Shown one piece after another: positions 12,260-23,020 of a DNA stretch of 64,000 bases; position 1 is the first letter of the stretch; every line of letters begins with the position of its first letter. Below the pieces are notes generated by a model. That model was not told the origin of the DNA. It saw only the letters and a list, made by a program, of their open reading frames with translations, and searched no databases. The stretch is from NCBI GenBank assembly GCA_002049455.2, contig KV918821.1, positions 52,501 through 116,500 of the forward strand, in the 5' to 3' direction. The DNA is from Porphyra umbilicalis (Eukaryota > Rhodophyta > Bangiophyceae > Bangiales > Bangiaceae). The position numbers and the translations under genes are program-made.

Positions 12260-13162
12260 GTCGTGATAGTACGACAGCACGGTGGGGTACGCCACGTGCA
12301 GCCCCCGCGGCAGCTCCAACTCGCCCAGCGCCTCCGGCACGCGCCGCCAGCCGGCTCGGTTCAAGCCCTTGGCATGGTGGCCGGCCGTCATCAGGTACGG
12401 GACGTCTTCGCCCTTGCGTGCCCGAACGTCCACCTCCTTCCGCGCTTGGTTTACCGCCACGCGGTCGCCCTCCGCCAAAAGGAGCGTCAAGTCCCCCCCA
12501 ACCCGCTCGGGTTTCGGCCAGGAGCTGATGTCCGGGCACTCGTACGGCAGGACCGCCCGTGGCGCCGCCCCGGCGTCCACACGACGGGCGTTCTTGTCCG
12601 CCGCCTCTTCGTAGTAGTACGCCGCCGCGTCCATCGCCTCCCGGTGCTGCGCCTCGGCGGCCTGCACGTACCCGAGGTCCGCCGACGTCCGTAGATACGG
12701 AAGCGACAACTCCGTCAGGTACTCAGCCGGTGGGGTCACCGCGTCCGGCATGAGGCTCATAAGGCGGCCCCAGCAGTGCGCCACCCACGGCACCCACTCG
12801 CGGAGGACCGCCTCGTTCTCGTTCACCCTCACGAAGGCGTACGCCGTCCGGACGAACCACGACGGCAACGCCGTCCCGAAGCGCGCCACCTCGCGGCTGA
12901 CGCGGACGGCCAACTCGCCATCGCACCGCTGCGAGTGCACCTCGTGGATGCCGCCGTGCCAGTACGCCATGCGTACGCCGGCCTGCATGCGCTCGACCGC
13001 CGGCTCGTTCCGCGGGTCTGGCCCCGGCTCCCGCTCCCGCTCCGGCACCTCGTCGTGGTCCGCCAATACGCACTCGGCGTACCGCCGCAGCCCCGCCCTC
13101 AACGCGTCCCGCAAGGAAGGCGCGATGTAGACCATCGCCGCCGCTTCCCCGGTCGCCGCCAT
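12260..13162 (-). pseudogene. Antisense gene in the gypsy element, 5' part
   Basis: I did not recognise the product. I choose the ATG at 13162 (minus strand) because the Arg/Gly run upstream is low complexity; the frame is open to about 13534. The product begins MAATGEAAAMVYIAPSLRD, is mixed alpha-helical, and contains Trp/Tyr-rich blocks such as CWGRLMSLMPDAV and EAMDAAAYYYEEAADK. No transmembrane segment is obvious. Joined to the 3' part it would encode about 828 residues. A gene on the opposite strand between pol and the 3' LTR is known from some plant gypsy elements, but sequence relationship to them cannot be judged here. Confidence 0.65.
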
Positions 13163-13571
13163 CCGCCCAAGTCGGCAGCACGCCCACGCCGATGGCGTCC
13201 GCGCGTGCCGCCTCCGCCGCCGCCGACCGCGTCGTCGTCCCCGTCGTTGCCCCCCGCCGCCGGCGCCCCGCGTTCTGCAACGCTGCCCCCGCCGGTCCCC
13301 GCACGGCGGTATGTCCGCCTCGCCGCCGCTCACCGCCGCCTGCTGCCCGCGCGCGCGCCCCCACGCGGTCCGCGTCGCCTGGTGGCCCCGCCCTGCGCCC
13401 TCGCGCTGGCGCCGCTCGCCGCCGCGTGCTGCCCGCGCGCGCGCCCCTACGCGGTCCGCGTCGCCTGGTGGCCCCGCCCTGCGCCCTCGCCCTGGCGACC
13501 CCCGCGCGGCTGCTCGGCCCGAGCGGCCCCGCATCCGTCCTTGCTGGCGGGTGACCGCCAGGTCTTGGCCC

Positions 13572-13579
13572 GAGGGGGG
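13572..13579 (+). other. Polypurine tract of the gypsy element
   Basis: GAGGGGGG lies directly before the TG of the right LTR, where plus-strand DNA synthesis is primed in LTR elements. Confidence 0.8.
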
Positions 13580-13946
13580 TGTTGCATTCGGCAGGGGCTA
13601 AGTCCAGTACTTATGCCCCTGCCGGGACTTGCGCCCGTCTCTCCGTACTTCGGATTGCGGCCTGTGGGACGGCTGTCCCTCCCTAAGTAGCCCCCCCTAT
13701 TCGGGCCAGGGGTTACTCTTTCGTCTCTCCTTTCCGTCTGTTTTCGTCTTGTTATTACGGCGCTGGCCTTGCCCCGCGCCGCCCCGTCTTGCTCGCCATC
13801 TAAATCTTGGCGTCCCTCTCGAGTCCTAGCCTTTGAGCGCCTTTGCGCCGTCTAGGTCCTCTCGGTAGGTTGACCCTTTAGGTCCTTCTCTTTTGTACTG
13901 TCATTGTGGTTCTAGGGTATTTGTTCGCGCCTTCTTTGTTGCCACA
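13580..13946 (+). repeat. 3' LTR of the gypsy element
   Basis: Same length as the left LTR; about nine substitutions are visible by eye and no gaps. It ends CCACA and is followed by the TGCAG duplication. Confidence 0.95.
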
Positions 13947-13951
13947 TGCAG

Positions 13952-16900
13952 TACCCGTCGTCGCCTGCGGGAGGCCTCGGCAACAGATAGCCTTGTTGGA
14001 CGAACCGTGGCACTGCCACATGTCTTCGCGTTCACCCTATGTTGTGTCGTATTGAGCACAATTCGGATACGTTTAGCCTTGTTTCGCGAGCTGTCGTTCA
14101 ATTCTTGGTCTCGTGGCGTGCTTGATTCCGTTTTCGAGGGACTTCGGCCGAGTTCTGTGGTGGATCTCCAGTCGACACGGGACAGCTTTGCCATCCGTAG
14201 TAACTCGGTCCTTCTTTAAACAGCCAATGGTCCCATTTGGGTCGTGTGTAATCCAGCAACGTATACCCTAACGTCCCTTCGGCCATGATAGCTTCGACGG
14301 CCGATGTCGCGCAGTACATACCGCCCGTCGAGATATGGGGCCCCCAGGATAGTCTTCCCACTGAGAGGGCCACACGTGTCACCCCAGATCGGGTTAAATG
14401 AAAGATGGGACCGACGTTGCTGGGATTGCACTTACCGACCGGTCCGAACGGAACCGGCCCGTTTTAGACGAAATGGAGCGCTGTCAATGGCTCAGGAGGG
14501 CTCCGAGACGATCGTGATGGTCACCACGTGTCACATTCTTGATCGCACGGAGGGTTTGGCGCTGGGCCGTCGGCGGCCCTGGGTGATTCGTGCCCCATCG
14601 TGCGACCAGCCCCGGTGAAACATGACCCAAGCTAAACTAGTCATCGTGCGACATCACAGGTGAGTGGCGTACGCTTCTCTGGCGTGCATCGATCTCTGCG
14701 AACAATCTGTCGGACGTCGAGGCTCGTACAGGAGCAGTCACTTAATACCACTCATATTTGACACAGCCTCGTTCAAGGCCGCATAACAAGCCGGAGACAC
14801 ACCAGCAAGGCCACTTTTGCAAGCGTGCCGCGTGCTGAGCACTGTCGAGACTCGCATGTACTGCATGACGGCCCCGTGGGGGCCGGTCGCTCCCAACGCG
14901 TCGCCACGTCGTGCCATGCGGCTGGTGAACCTGTTTCTGCTTCTAGTGGCTCAACGCTTCTGGGTGGCCGATCAGGCCGGGAGCCTCGCTACCAGGCCAC
15001 CGGACGTCATCTCCGCAGGACAGGCCGCAGGACGGGGCGCAGGAGAGTGTGCCCCTCGCTGTACTCCACTGAACAGGCCTGATTGGCCGTAGTACGTTGC
15101 TCCGACCCAGCTTCGTGCTTCCCCCAGCAACGTTGTCCGTGCCGTCGCTTCCGAGATCAAGTGAGGTCGAACGTGTCACCGTTCTGAGCGCCGCCCTGCA
15201 CAGGAAATGCCCTGAGACACGTGGTGATCATGAACCAGGCACCAATTCGCTTGACGATCGCCTCCATGACCGCACATTTAGGCCAGATTCTGTTCCCAAT
15301 AGGCTTCGTGTCACATTGTTCAGCAACGATCGGGCTACGATCGCCCTTCCACATAGCTACGATTGTTTGTCGACACGCGACATGCGGGCCATGCCCCCAT
15401 GCTATGAGGCGATTTTTTTTCTTTGATTACCTAGGGCAGGCTTCAGTTTGATTTCCGCATGGTTTTAGTGTACTTGTGGATTTGACACGTGTTCAAGAAG
15501 TCCATTACAGTTTTCCGGTAGAATTCTCAGAAGGTGACACTTGTTCGTGTACTTCGAAGCTAACGGACCGGCGGTGTCCGTCGCGCGCCGTACGGACGCG
15601 ACCACTCTGCGGTAGTCGTGGAACGCCTTGTGTGCTGCGGCGGCGATGTGAGGGAAAGTGCCGCCTCGGAGCACTGAGTGGAGCTGTGCAGGGGGCCCCG
15701 TGGGGCACCGCCTACGGTGAAAGAGGGGCAGTAGTAGAGATGGGTTTCTTGATTGCCAGATGTGGACTAGTCACCGGGGGCAGACGAGAAAAAAATGTAA
15801 TGGGGACGGTGGAGTCACGGTCAGGGAGATGACCGGCGCGGCCGCCGCCGCACGCGCGGGTCAGCGTCGGGTGACACGCAGACAGGGTGTGCAGGGCGGG
15901 GCGTGGCGGCCGGCCACGGCCGCGTCGCGCCGCCATGTGGCTGCACTGACCGTGACTCCGCGCCGTGCGGGAGTGCGGCTTTCTACACATACGGTAACGT
16001 GTGCGGTGGTGGTGCCGCGCTCGTCGTCAAGCGGCACGACGCCCAGTGGCCGCTCGCCCTCAGGCGTCGCGTCGCCGTGTGTGGCGGTCGTGCCCTCTGC
16101 ACCCCCCTCTCGCCCGGTGCTCAATCCCGCCCCCCCTTCCCCCCCCTGCACCCTGAATGGCGCTGTATCCGCGGCGGAGCCGTCGCCGTCGCTGCCGCCA
16201 TCACCGCCACTGTGGCGGCTGCCGGCACCGCCGCGCGGCGGCGGCGGCGGCGCGGGGCACGGCACGAGTCGTGTCGGGTGGCGGGCGGTCGGGCGTCGGC
16301 ATTCCTGGCATGTCTGGAGGTTTTTGCTTCTCTGTGACACTTGCGTTGCCTCGGCCTTTTGGGGTTGCATGCTCCGAGGTGCTCATTGCAATTCGCGCCT
16401 TCTTTAAAGGGGGGGGGGTGGCGGTGCCGTGAAGTGCGATCGACTTAGTGCAGAGAATTCGAATCAGAGAACGAGTTGTTATTCCATACCTTCCCGTGGA
16501 GGCGTGGAATAGGCCAGTTGGTACCTGAATGATTCGACAGAGTGGGTCTTCACTGGCCACGTGTGTGATCCAGAACCCATCGATTTTGAATTAGAGCGAT
16601 GACATTGGCTCAGCCGGTATCGAAAAGTTATCGTCTCGGGCCATGTGAGCCAATCATTCGAGCCGATAACGACCCCACGGCATGGGGAGGTGGCCGACAT
16701 GCGCGGCAGAGTCAACTGGGACGTCTGGGCCGGTTGAGTTCGGAGGAGGGTCACAACCATCAACACGCGCTCTCATTTCCGCACATAGAAATAATGTAGC
16801 CTACCCTTTTTTGATAAGTACATGGCCTCTGTCAGCATCAGTTCGGAAAGGCTCGACGCCAGTTCGACACCCAATCAAACAATTACACGTTTACTTCCGT

Positions 16901-17368
16901 GGCGCTCTTAAATAGTTCGGAAGCGGCTCGATGCGGACATTGTTGGCGTTGCTCTTAGATACCATGGAGCCACCTCTTCTATCCTTGAGGACTTCGCACA
17001 TGCTCTCTGACGTTCTGTATGAAGCCGCAGCGGCCTGTACGGTGTCTCTGGGAGGTCTCCCAAGTGCGAAAGAGAGGTGGCCGTAGCGGGAAAACAAGAA
17101 GGGGTCTGGGGGGTCCTGTTGGGGTCCTCGACATCATCACGTGGTTGAGTAGCGTTTGCAGAAAAAAACAATGAAAAAGACGTGTGCTGCACTGAGAAAC
17201 TGGGTGGTCGAGTTCGTAGGCCGAAGCCTTCAGAAACATGCTGCAGAGAGGGGTCGGACGGTCCGAATGAGACGTGTTGTCTGAATATATTCAGAAGAGC
17301 TGTAATGACGAATACAAGAAGACCGCCCTTGACTAAAGTGTGTCGGATCGGGTGTTCGATGGGCATCT
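13952..17368. other. No recognisable gene
   Basis: Mixed-composition DNA with only short motif-free frames. A GC-rich patch at about 15830-16300 gives Pro/Ala/Arg frames on both strands without conserved blocks. A G-run occurs near 16409-16418. I see no RNA gene. The AT-richer parts look like old, unalignable repeat debris. Confidence 0.45.
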
Positions 17369-17370
17369 TA

Positions 17371-18138
17371 TCCGTCCCCCCCCAGTTCGTGACAAACCTG
17401 CTCAGATGAGCACTTCAGCTCATCTCTTTCGAAGAAAAAAAATATGGCTGGACTCAGGAGAGTCTCACGAGGTGAGCGGTGTTTTTCGTTTTTAAAAAAG
17501 TGCCGCCGATCACCTCTTAAAGAAAGGGCCTCAGAAAATGCCTGTACCAGTTCGTGACACAATGACTGATCGTGTGAGAATGGCTTGGATTCGCACACTG
17601 CGGTGAGAAAAACTTATCAGTATGTATTTGACGCAAAACGACCACAACAGCGCTTCTCCAATCGAACAGGATAGTCTTGAGCGCACCCGTGGTGCAGAAG
17701 CCGGGCGGTTCACATGACACAGACGTGTAATACTCTTCATCCCGGCCAGCCCCGGCGAGTTTTTAGTCGTCCAGGCCGCCCCGCGACTCGGATATACTGT
17801 CTCTCTCCGTGGCCTTCCCCCCTATCACGACCAGTTCAAGGGGGGCCATCAATAGACTTCCAGCCGCCCCTTCACGCCTCGCCCCAAATGCCTTTCCAGC
17901 CATCGCAACACGCCTCCCGCCCCACGATGCGCGAGACGCGGGGGAGGGCGGGGGGGGGGGGGCGCCGCCCGCCTCACCGCCCGCCGCGCCGCCGCCCCCG
18001 CCGCTCCCGCCGGCCGCCGCGGCCGGGTCGGGCCACCGCCCACGGCCGCCGCCCCCCCCCCCCAAACACTGTGGATTTCCCACACAACCCCGATTTGTCA
18101 CGAACTGGTACAGTTGTCAAGAACTGGGGGGGAACGGA
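17371..18138. mobile_element. Candidate 768-bp TA-flanked MITE
   Basis: The left end TCCGTCCCCCCCCAGTTCGT and the complement of the right end TCCGTTCCCCCCCAGTTCTT form an inverted repeat of about 23 bases (ending TGACAA) with two mismatches. Each is flanked outside by TA (17369-17370 and 18139-18140). The motif CAGTTCGTGACA recurs internally at 17550 (plus) and, as its complement, near 18096. The interior combines an AT-rich left half and a CCG-rich right half. No transposase frame is present. Confidence 0.55.
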
Positions 18139-18225
18139 TAGCGGAAGCTGACGAACACTCCACGGACCGCACGACGACGCCCGCTGCTACAATGTGGGGC
18201 AACACAGGCGCCACGTGCACAGCCG

Positions 18226-19180
18226 TCAGCAGTACCTTGTGTGGATGCGCGTGGCGGAGCGACTTTCAGTTTTCCGCGCCGCGGCGGCGGCCGTAAACTG
18301 CGCCTCGATATCCTCCATCCGCCGCTCGGCGGGCGTGCAGCCGCTGCCGCCCCCGCCGACCGCGTCGGCGCCTCGTCGGTTGCTAGAGGCAAGGCCGCCA
18401 CCGCCGCCGCCGCCGCCCCCTCCACCGCCGCCCTCGTCGTCGCCTCCCCCACCGGGGACCCCCGAGCTGCCGCCGGCCGAAACGGGGACAGAAGAGGCAA
18501 ACTCGTCGTACGCTAGCCGCCGCATCCACGGCAATCTGGAGATGCTGTGGCGAGAGCCGCCGCGCTCGGCGCGACGCTGTTGCGGGCACGCCCGACGGGC
18601 GGCACGTCGGCGTCGGCGGGTCCTCCATTGACGCCCCGCCAGCCGAGGGAGGCGCCCTCAGGGGGCGGCCGCCTTCCCCGGTTCCCGCGCGCCGCCGAGG
18701 CAGGCGGATGCGGCGACGGCCGCGCCCCCAACCCCCCGGTCCTTGGCGCCCGGCTCGGCGGCGGCCCCCTCGTCGGCCGCCGACGCCGCCAGCAGCATCG
18801 CCGCGTCGGCGGGCGTCAGTCCGCCCCCCAGCCCCCCCGGCGCGCCGACTCCCAGAGGTTGTCCATACTGGTCCATATGGAGGAGGTTGGGCAGTAGGAG
18901 ACACGCGGCAACGGCGCGGCACGAGAGGGCGTAGCCAACGGCGGTGCTGTTACCTCCGCCGCCGCCGCTGCCGAGCAGAACCACCCGCGCGGCGGCAGCG
19001 GCGTCGGCCTCGGGCACGGCGACGCGGGAGGTGAGGACGGGCACCGCCCGGGGGTACGGATCGAAGCGCCACCGGATGAGGGCATGGACGTTGAGTAAGG
19101 GGGGGGGGGGACCGACGAGGCCGCGCCGCCGCCGCAGCCGCAGCCGTCACTGCCGCCGGCGCTGACCTTGGCGCGCACCC
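18226..19180 (-). CDS. GC-rich host-type gene fragment, unknown function
   Basis: Several minus-strand frames in one register read as plausible protein. One block includes HMDQYGQPLGVGAPGG followed by an Ala-rich helix (about 18890-18690). A second includes HSISRLPWMRRLAYDEFASS (about 18560-18500), then a poly-Gly run and PAERRMEDIEAQFTAAAAA (about 18320-18260). One in-frame stop lies between them near 18656, so an intron or damage is needed to join them. Composition (Ala/Gly/Arg) matches GC-rich host genes rather than the transposons. I recognise no domain, and exon limits are not determined. Confidence 0.3.
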
Positions 19181-19292
19181 CTGTCCCGGCGCTCGTGGGG
19201 GGCTCATGCAGCTTGTCTTCTTCCTGCTGGCGTGACTTGCAAAGGCGGGAGCTACACCGGGGACCCGGCGTGCAGTGTCAACAGAAACGATA

Positions 19293-21440
19293 TCATCCCT
19301 GCGGCGAGTCATGTTCCACAACTTCGGCTTCAAACAGCGTCTCTGCATGTTCCACCAAGCCATGAAGGAAGGAACCGAGGCACTGGTCCATGTCTTCCCA
19401 GCACAGCACGATGGCCTTGTCCATCACAGCGCACGGGTGTGCTGCTTTGTCCGCGGCATAGCGAGCTCCCCGCTTCCGACGTGCAGCAACGAGGAAAGCC
19501 ACCCGCGGTTGCACAGCTTGCCAAGATTTACCCGCTACTATTGCACACCGTGCTTGCATTGCGGTGACCCAGTCGCAGCTGTCGGACCAGCTCAACGACG
19601 AGGAAGCATCTTGGACGGAGAACTTGACTTGAATGCACGTCAGCGCCAGTTCCCCATCCGAGGTCACGTCAAGCACAGCTGCATCGACTGCGGCTGCGCC
19701 TTGGTTCAGACGCCAGACGTAGTTGACCAATCTCATATCCCCGTCGATGAAGCGCTTGATGAGGCGAGGGAGGGTGGTGGTTCGCACGTTTAAACGGTCT
19801 TGGACAGCTTCAATGATGCGGTCCACGAGGATGCTGTCGCCACCGACGTGAGTAGAAGACGAGTAGAGCGCCGCCAAGGAACTGAGCTCCTGCGTCGAGA
19901 CCAACGCCCGAGCGTTGCTCAGGACCATCAAACAAGCTTGGAAGAACACCTCCCACCCGCACCATGAGACGTTGTTGTTGCTCCAGGAGAGAATCAACCT
20001 GATGCCCCGGTAGATGACGTGATCATTCGGCCCGGGAGTACCCTTAACAAGTGGCCACACGGCGTAGAGAGGAAGCATTGGCTGTACAGTGGTACCACCC
20101 ACCGCCAGCACTTGGCCACGCAGCCGCACGTCATCCCACGAGGTGGGCAGTGGCTGCCGCCGACTGTCCGTCAAGCGTCGAGCAGCCGGGAAGTCGCCGC
20201 CCAAGATGACGTGTGCAAAGACCGCTGGGCCGTACGGCTCCTCCCACAGCGTGCCAAGGGTAAACGCCGTCCGCCGAGCAGCATTCTCGATGTAGGAAAA
20301 GACGGTGCTGGCGCCCGCGGGCTCCGTCATGAGCTGCCTTGCAAGAAACGTTGCGAACCGTACATCAGCGCCCACTAAGGAGGCAAGAGCAGCCGCACCG
20401 CGGCCTGCCAGGCAAGGAGTCCCCCCGGGTGGCGAGCCCTCCAACCCCCACGTGGCAAGAACGCCGTTAAAGTTCAGGTACATCCCGCGCTGCACGTTGT
20501 AGAGCAGCGCCTCCTCGAAGATCATACGCGTAGATACTTGAGGAAGACGGAGGAGCGCGAGTGTCGGACGCCCGGAAGTACTGGTCTCGTCCGTCATCAG
20601 CTGCGCATTGAGGGAGGTGAAAATGGCGTAGCCGGTCACCGCGTCGGCCAGGCGACAAATCTCAGAGCGGTATGCGTCGCCAGTGTGGGAAGCATCTGGC
20701 GAGAAGAACTCCTTCACCTGTTGGAGCTCATCGACCACGATGACGAGAGGAAGGTACGGCGGCGAGGCGCCGGCCAAATGCCGCAACAAGTCCACGACAG
20801 TCAGATACAGCGAGCCTTGGTCGATGCGCCGAAAACGAAGCAAGACCAGGCACTGCTCGCATAGCTTCGCCCAAATCGTGGATGCCTCGCTGGCGGCCAG
20901 GTCTGCACGCAGGAAGAACACGATGCGCAGGTACAGGGGAATGAGTAGGCCGTACTCGCTCAGAGCCTTATCTAGACCACCCACGCTCCACCTCTTGCTG
21001 TTGAAGTTCAGCCCGACGACAAGAAGCTTAGATGCCCACGCGGAGGCAGAAGGGTGCGAGGCCGGGGCTTCCTGCTCCATGGCCGCTACAGCAGCAGCGT
21101 CTCCATGCCGCAGTTGCTCCACAAATTTCCCGAACTTGCCGCACAGGCGCGACTTGCCGCTGCCCGCAAAGGAGGTAAAGAACATGAGGGGTCGTCGACC
21201 ATCGTTGGCGACAAATTTCGACCACAGCGTTGACACCGCTTGACAGACGGTCGGGGTAGTATCAATGTCCAGAACCTCATCTTCAGGATGCCGCTCAAAA
21301 CACTTTTCCCACGCCTGCTGCCGCCCAGGGACGTGCTCGCCGCATACCGCAACCAGCCGAGTGAGGTGAGCTTGAGTGATGGCACCGTCGACGCGGCGCC
21401 ATAAGCCAAAAAGAAAGTCCATGGCCAGACACCGGGGCAT
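19293..21440 (-). CDS. CR-type (Crinkler/RHS-like) P-loop NTPase with nuclease-like C-terminus
   Basis: Intact intronless frame of 715 codons, ATG at 21440 (another at 21422), TGA at 19295-19293. About 90 residues in is the P-loop FTSFAGSGKSRL. About 140 residues later is a Walker B-like strand, LPLVIVVDELQQV (hydrophobics then Asp-Glu). Middle blocks such as STRMIFEEALLYNVQ are helical. Near residue 590 is a segment AAAVDAAVLDV...LTCIQVKFS, whose Asp...Gln-x-Lys spacing resembles the PD-(D/E)XK nuclease core. This order (N-terminal region, STAND/AAA-like NTPase, REase-like nuclease) is described for CR proteins, a family covering Crinklers and trypanosome retrotransposon-hot-spot proteins. 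No signal peptide is evident. It is the best-preserved non-transposon gene here. Family assignment is by motif order and feel, not by search. Confidence 0.6.
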   Translation of the reverse strand: MPRCLAMDFLFGLWRRVDGAITQAHLTRLVAVCGEHVPGRQQAWEKCFERHPEDEVLDIDTTPTVCQAVSTLWSKFVANDGRRPLMFFTSFAGSGKSRLCGKFGKFVEQLRHGDAAAVAAMEQEAPASHPSASAWASKLLVVGLNFNSKRWSVGGLDKALSEYGLLIPLYLRIVFFLRADLAASEASTIWAKLCEQCLVLLRFRRIDQGSLYLTVVDLLRHLAGASPPYLPLVIVVDELQQVKEFFSPDASHTGDAYRSEICRLADAVTGYAIFTSLNAQLMTDETSTSGRPTLALLRLPQVSTRMIFEEALLYNVQRGMYLNFNGVLATWGLEGSPPGGTPCLAGRGAAALASLVGADVRFATFLARQLMTEPAGASTVFSYIENAARRTAFTLGTLWEEPYGPAVFAHVILGGDFPAARRLTDSRRQPLPTSWDDVRLRGQVLAVGGTTVQPMLPLYAVWPLVKGTPGPNDHVIYRGIRLILSWSNNNVSWCGWEVFFQACLMVLSNARALVSTQELSSLAALYSSSTHVGGDSILVDRIIEAVQDRLNVRTTTLPRLIKRFIDGDMRLVNYVWRLNQGAAAVDAAVLDVTSDGELALTCIQVKFSVQDASSSLSWSDSCDWVTAMQARCAIVAGKSWQAVQPRVAFLVAARRKRGARYAADKAAHPCAVMDKAIVLCWEDMDQCLGSFLHGLVEHAETLFEAEVVEHDSPQG

Positions 21441-21949
21441 GTGGCATAAACATACCCGCTCCAAGCAGGCCCCAGCAGCCACAGAGACGCCGCCGCTTCA
21501 GCGCGCCCTCTTCAATTGTGAGTCGTAAGAGACACAGGCGGTGGCGGCCACGGACGGTGGCAGTAGCACGCGGAGGGGGCGGTGGCCGGAGGCAAGGGCG
21601 ATGGCGGCCGGCGGCGGGGGTGGCGAACGGCGGCGGGGGTGGTGGCGGGGGAGGCCGATGGCTGCGGGAGTGGGGGCCGGCGGCGGGAATGGTGGCCGCT
21701 GGCGGCGTGGGAGGTGGCGGGGGACGCCCGATGACAGCGGGGGGTGGCCGCCAGCAGCGGGGGTGGCGGCCGCACAGCGCAGGAAATCGGGGTCTCATCA
21801 ACAAGCAAGTGAGGTAATGGCAGCCTACATTGAAGGCGGTACCCTTCAATGTAGGCCTGGCACATGCCGCTCATTGGCTGATCCAGTTCCTTACATTTGC
21901 GATGAGGAACGGCCTCGATGATGACACGTGTGTGCTGCCACGCCCGGCC

Positions 21950-22119
21950 TGGCATCGCCACGCCCCGCCGCGGCCCCCGCCGCCCCGGCCCCCGCCCCCG
22001 CCCCCGCCGCCGCCCCCGCCGCCGCCGCCGCCGCCCCCGCCGCCGCCGCCCCCGCCCCCGCCCCAGCCCCGGCCGCCGCCGCCGCCGCCGCCGCCCCCGC
22101 CGCCGCCGCCGCCACCGCC

Positions 22120-22150
<31 letters not shown>

Positions 22151-22384
22151 CCGCTGCCGCCGCCCCCGCCGCCGCCGCCGCCCCCGCCGCCGCCCCCGCC
22201 GCCCCCGCCGTCCCCGCCCCCGCCCCCGCCCCCGCCCCGGCCCCCGCCGCCTCCCCCGCCGCCGCCGCCTCCGCCACCGCCCCCGCCCCGGCCCCGGCCC
22301 CCGCCCCCGCCCCCGCCGCCGCCCCCGCCGCCGCCGCCGCCGCCCCCGCCGCCGCCGCCCCCGCCCCCGCCCCGGCCCCCGCCC

Positions 22385-22437
<53 letters not shown>

Positions 22438-22473
22438 GCCGCCGCCGCCGCCACCGCCACCGCCGCCACCGCC

Positions 22474-22521
<48 letters not shown>

Positions 22522-22524
22522 GCC

Positions 22525-22569
<45 letters not shown>

Positions 22570-22655
22570 GCCGCCGCCGCCGCCCCGCCACCGCCGCCAC
22601 CGCCGCCGCCGCCGCCACCGCCGCCGCCGCCGTCGCCGCCGCCGCCGCCACCGCC

Positions 22656-22703
<48 letters not shown>

Positions 22704-22724
22704 GCCGCCGCCGCCGCCACCGCC

Positions 22725-22769
<45 letters not shown>

Positions 22770-23020
22770 CCCGCCGCCGCCCCAGCCCCCGCCGCCGCCC
22801 CCGCCGCCCGCCCCCCCCCGCCGCCCCCGCCGTCCCCGCCGCCGCCGCCGCCGCCGCCGCCCCGGCCCCCGCCGCCCCCGCTGCCCCCGCCGCCGCCGCC
22901 GCCCCCGCCCCCGCCCCAGCCCCCGCCGCCGCCCCCGCCGCCCGCCCCCCCCCCGCCGCCACCGCCGCCGCCGCCGCCGCCGCCACCGCCGCCCCTGCCC
23001 CTGGCCGTCCCCCCCGCCGC
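21950..23020. repeat. CCG/CCGCCA microsatellite-like tract, about 1 kb
   Basis: Almost uninterrupted CCG with CCA and CCC variants. It degrades to the right into GCCCCTGCCCCTGGCCGC-type minisatellite units up to about 23480. Every frame on both strands is open, giving poly-Pro, poly-Ala, poly-Arg or poly-Gly products that should not be taken as genes. On the minus strand the G-rich sequence could form quadruplexes. Confidence 0.9.

Larger units (their letters stand above)
2954..13946 (+). mobile_element. Full-length Ty3/gypsy LTR retrotransposon with an antisense gene
   Basis: The two 367-bp LTRs at 2954-3320 and 13580-13946 both begin TG and end CA. They are flanked by identical 5-bp duplications TGCAG (2949-2953 and 13947-13951). 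A primer-binding site follows the left LTR, and the tract GAGGGGGG precedes the right one. The internal order is gag, protease, reverse transcriptase, RNase H, integrase, chromodomain and a C-terminal extension, which is Ty3/gypsy (chromovirus-like) order. Between pol and the right LTR, about 3.6 kb carries a gene on the opposite strand, interrupted by a hAT-like insertion. Nine or so differences between the LTRs by eye (about 97.5% identity) suggest insertion some time ago. gag and pol both carry stops or frameshifts, so this copy is probably non-autonomous. Confidence 0.95.
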
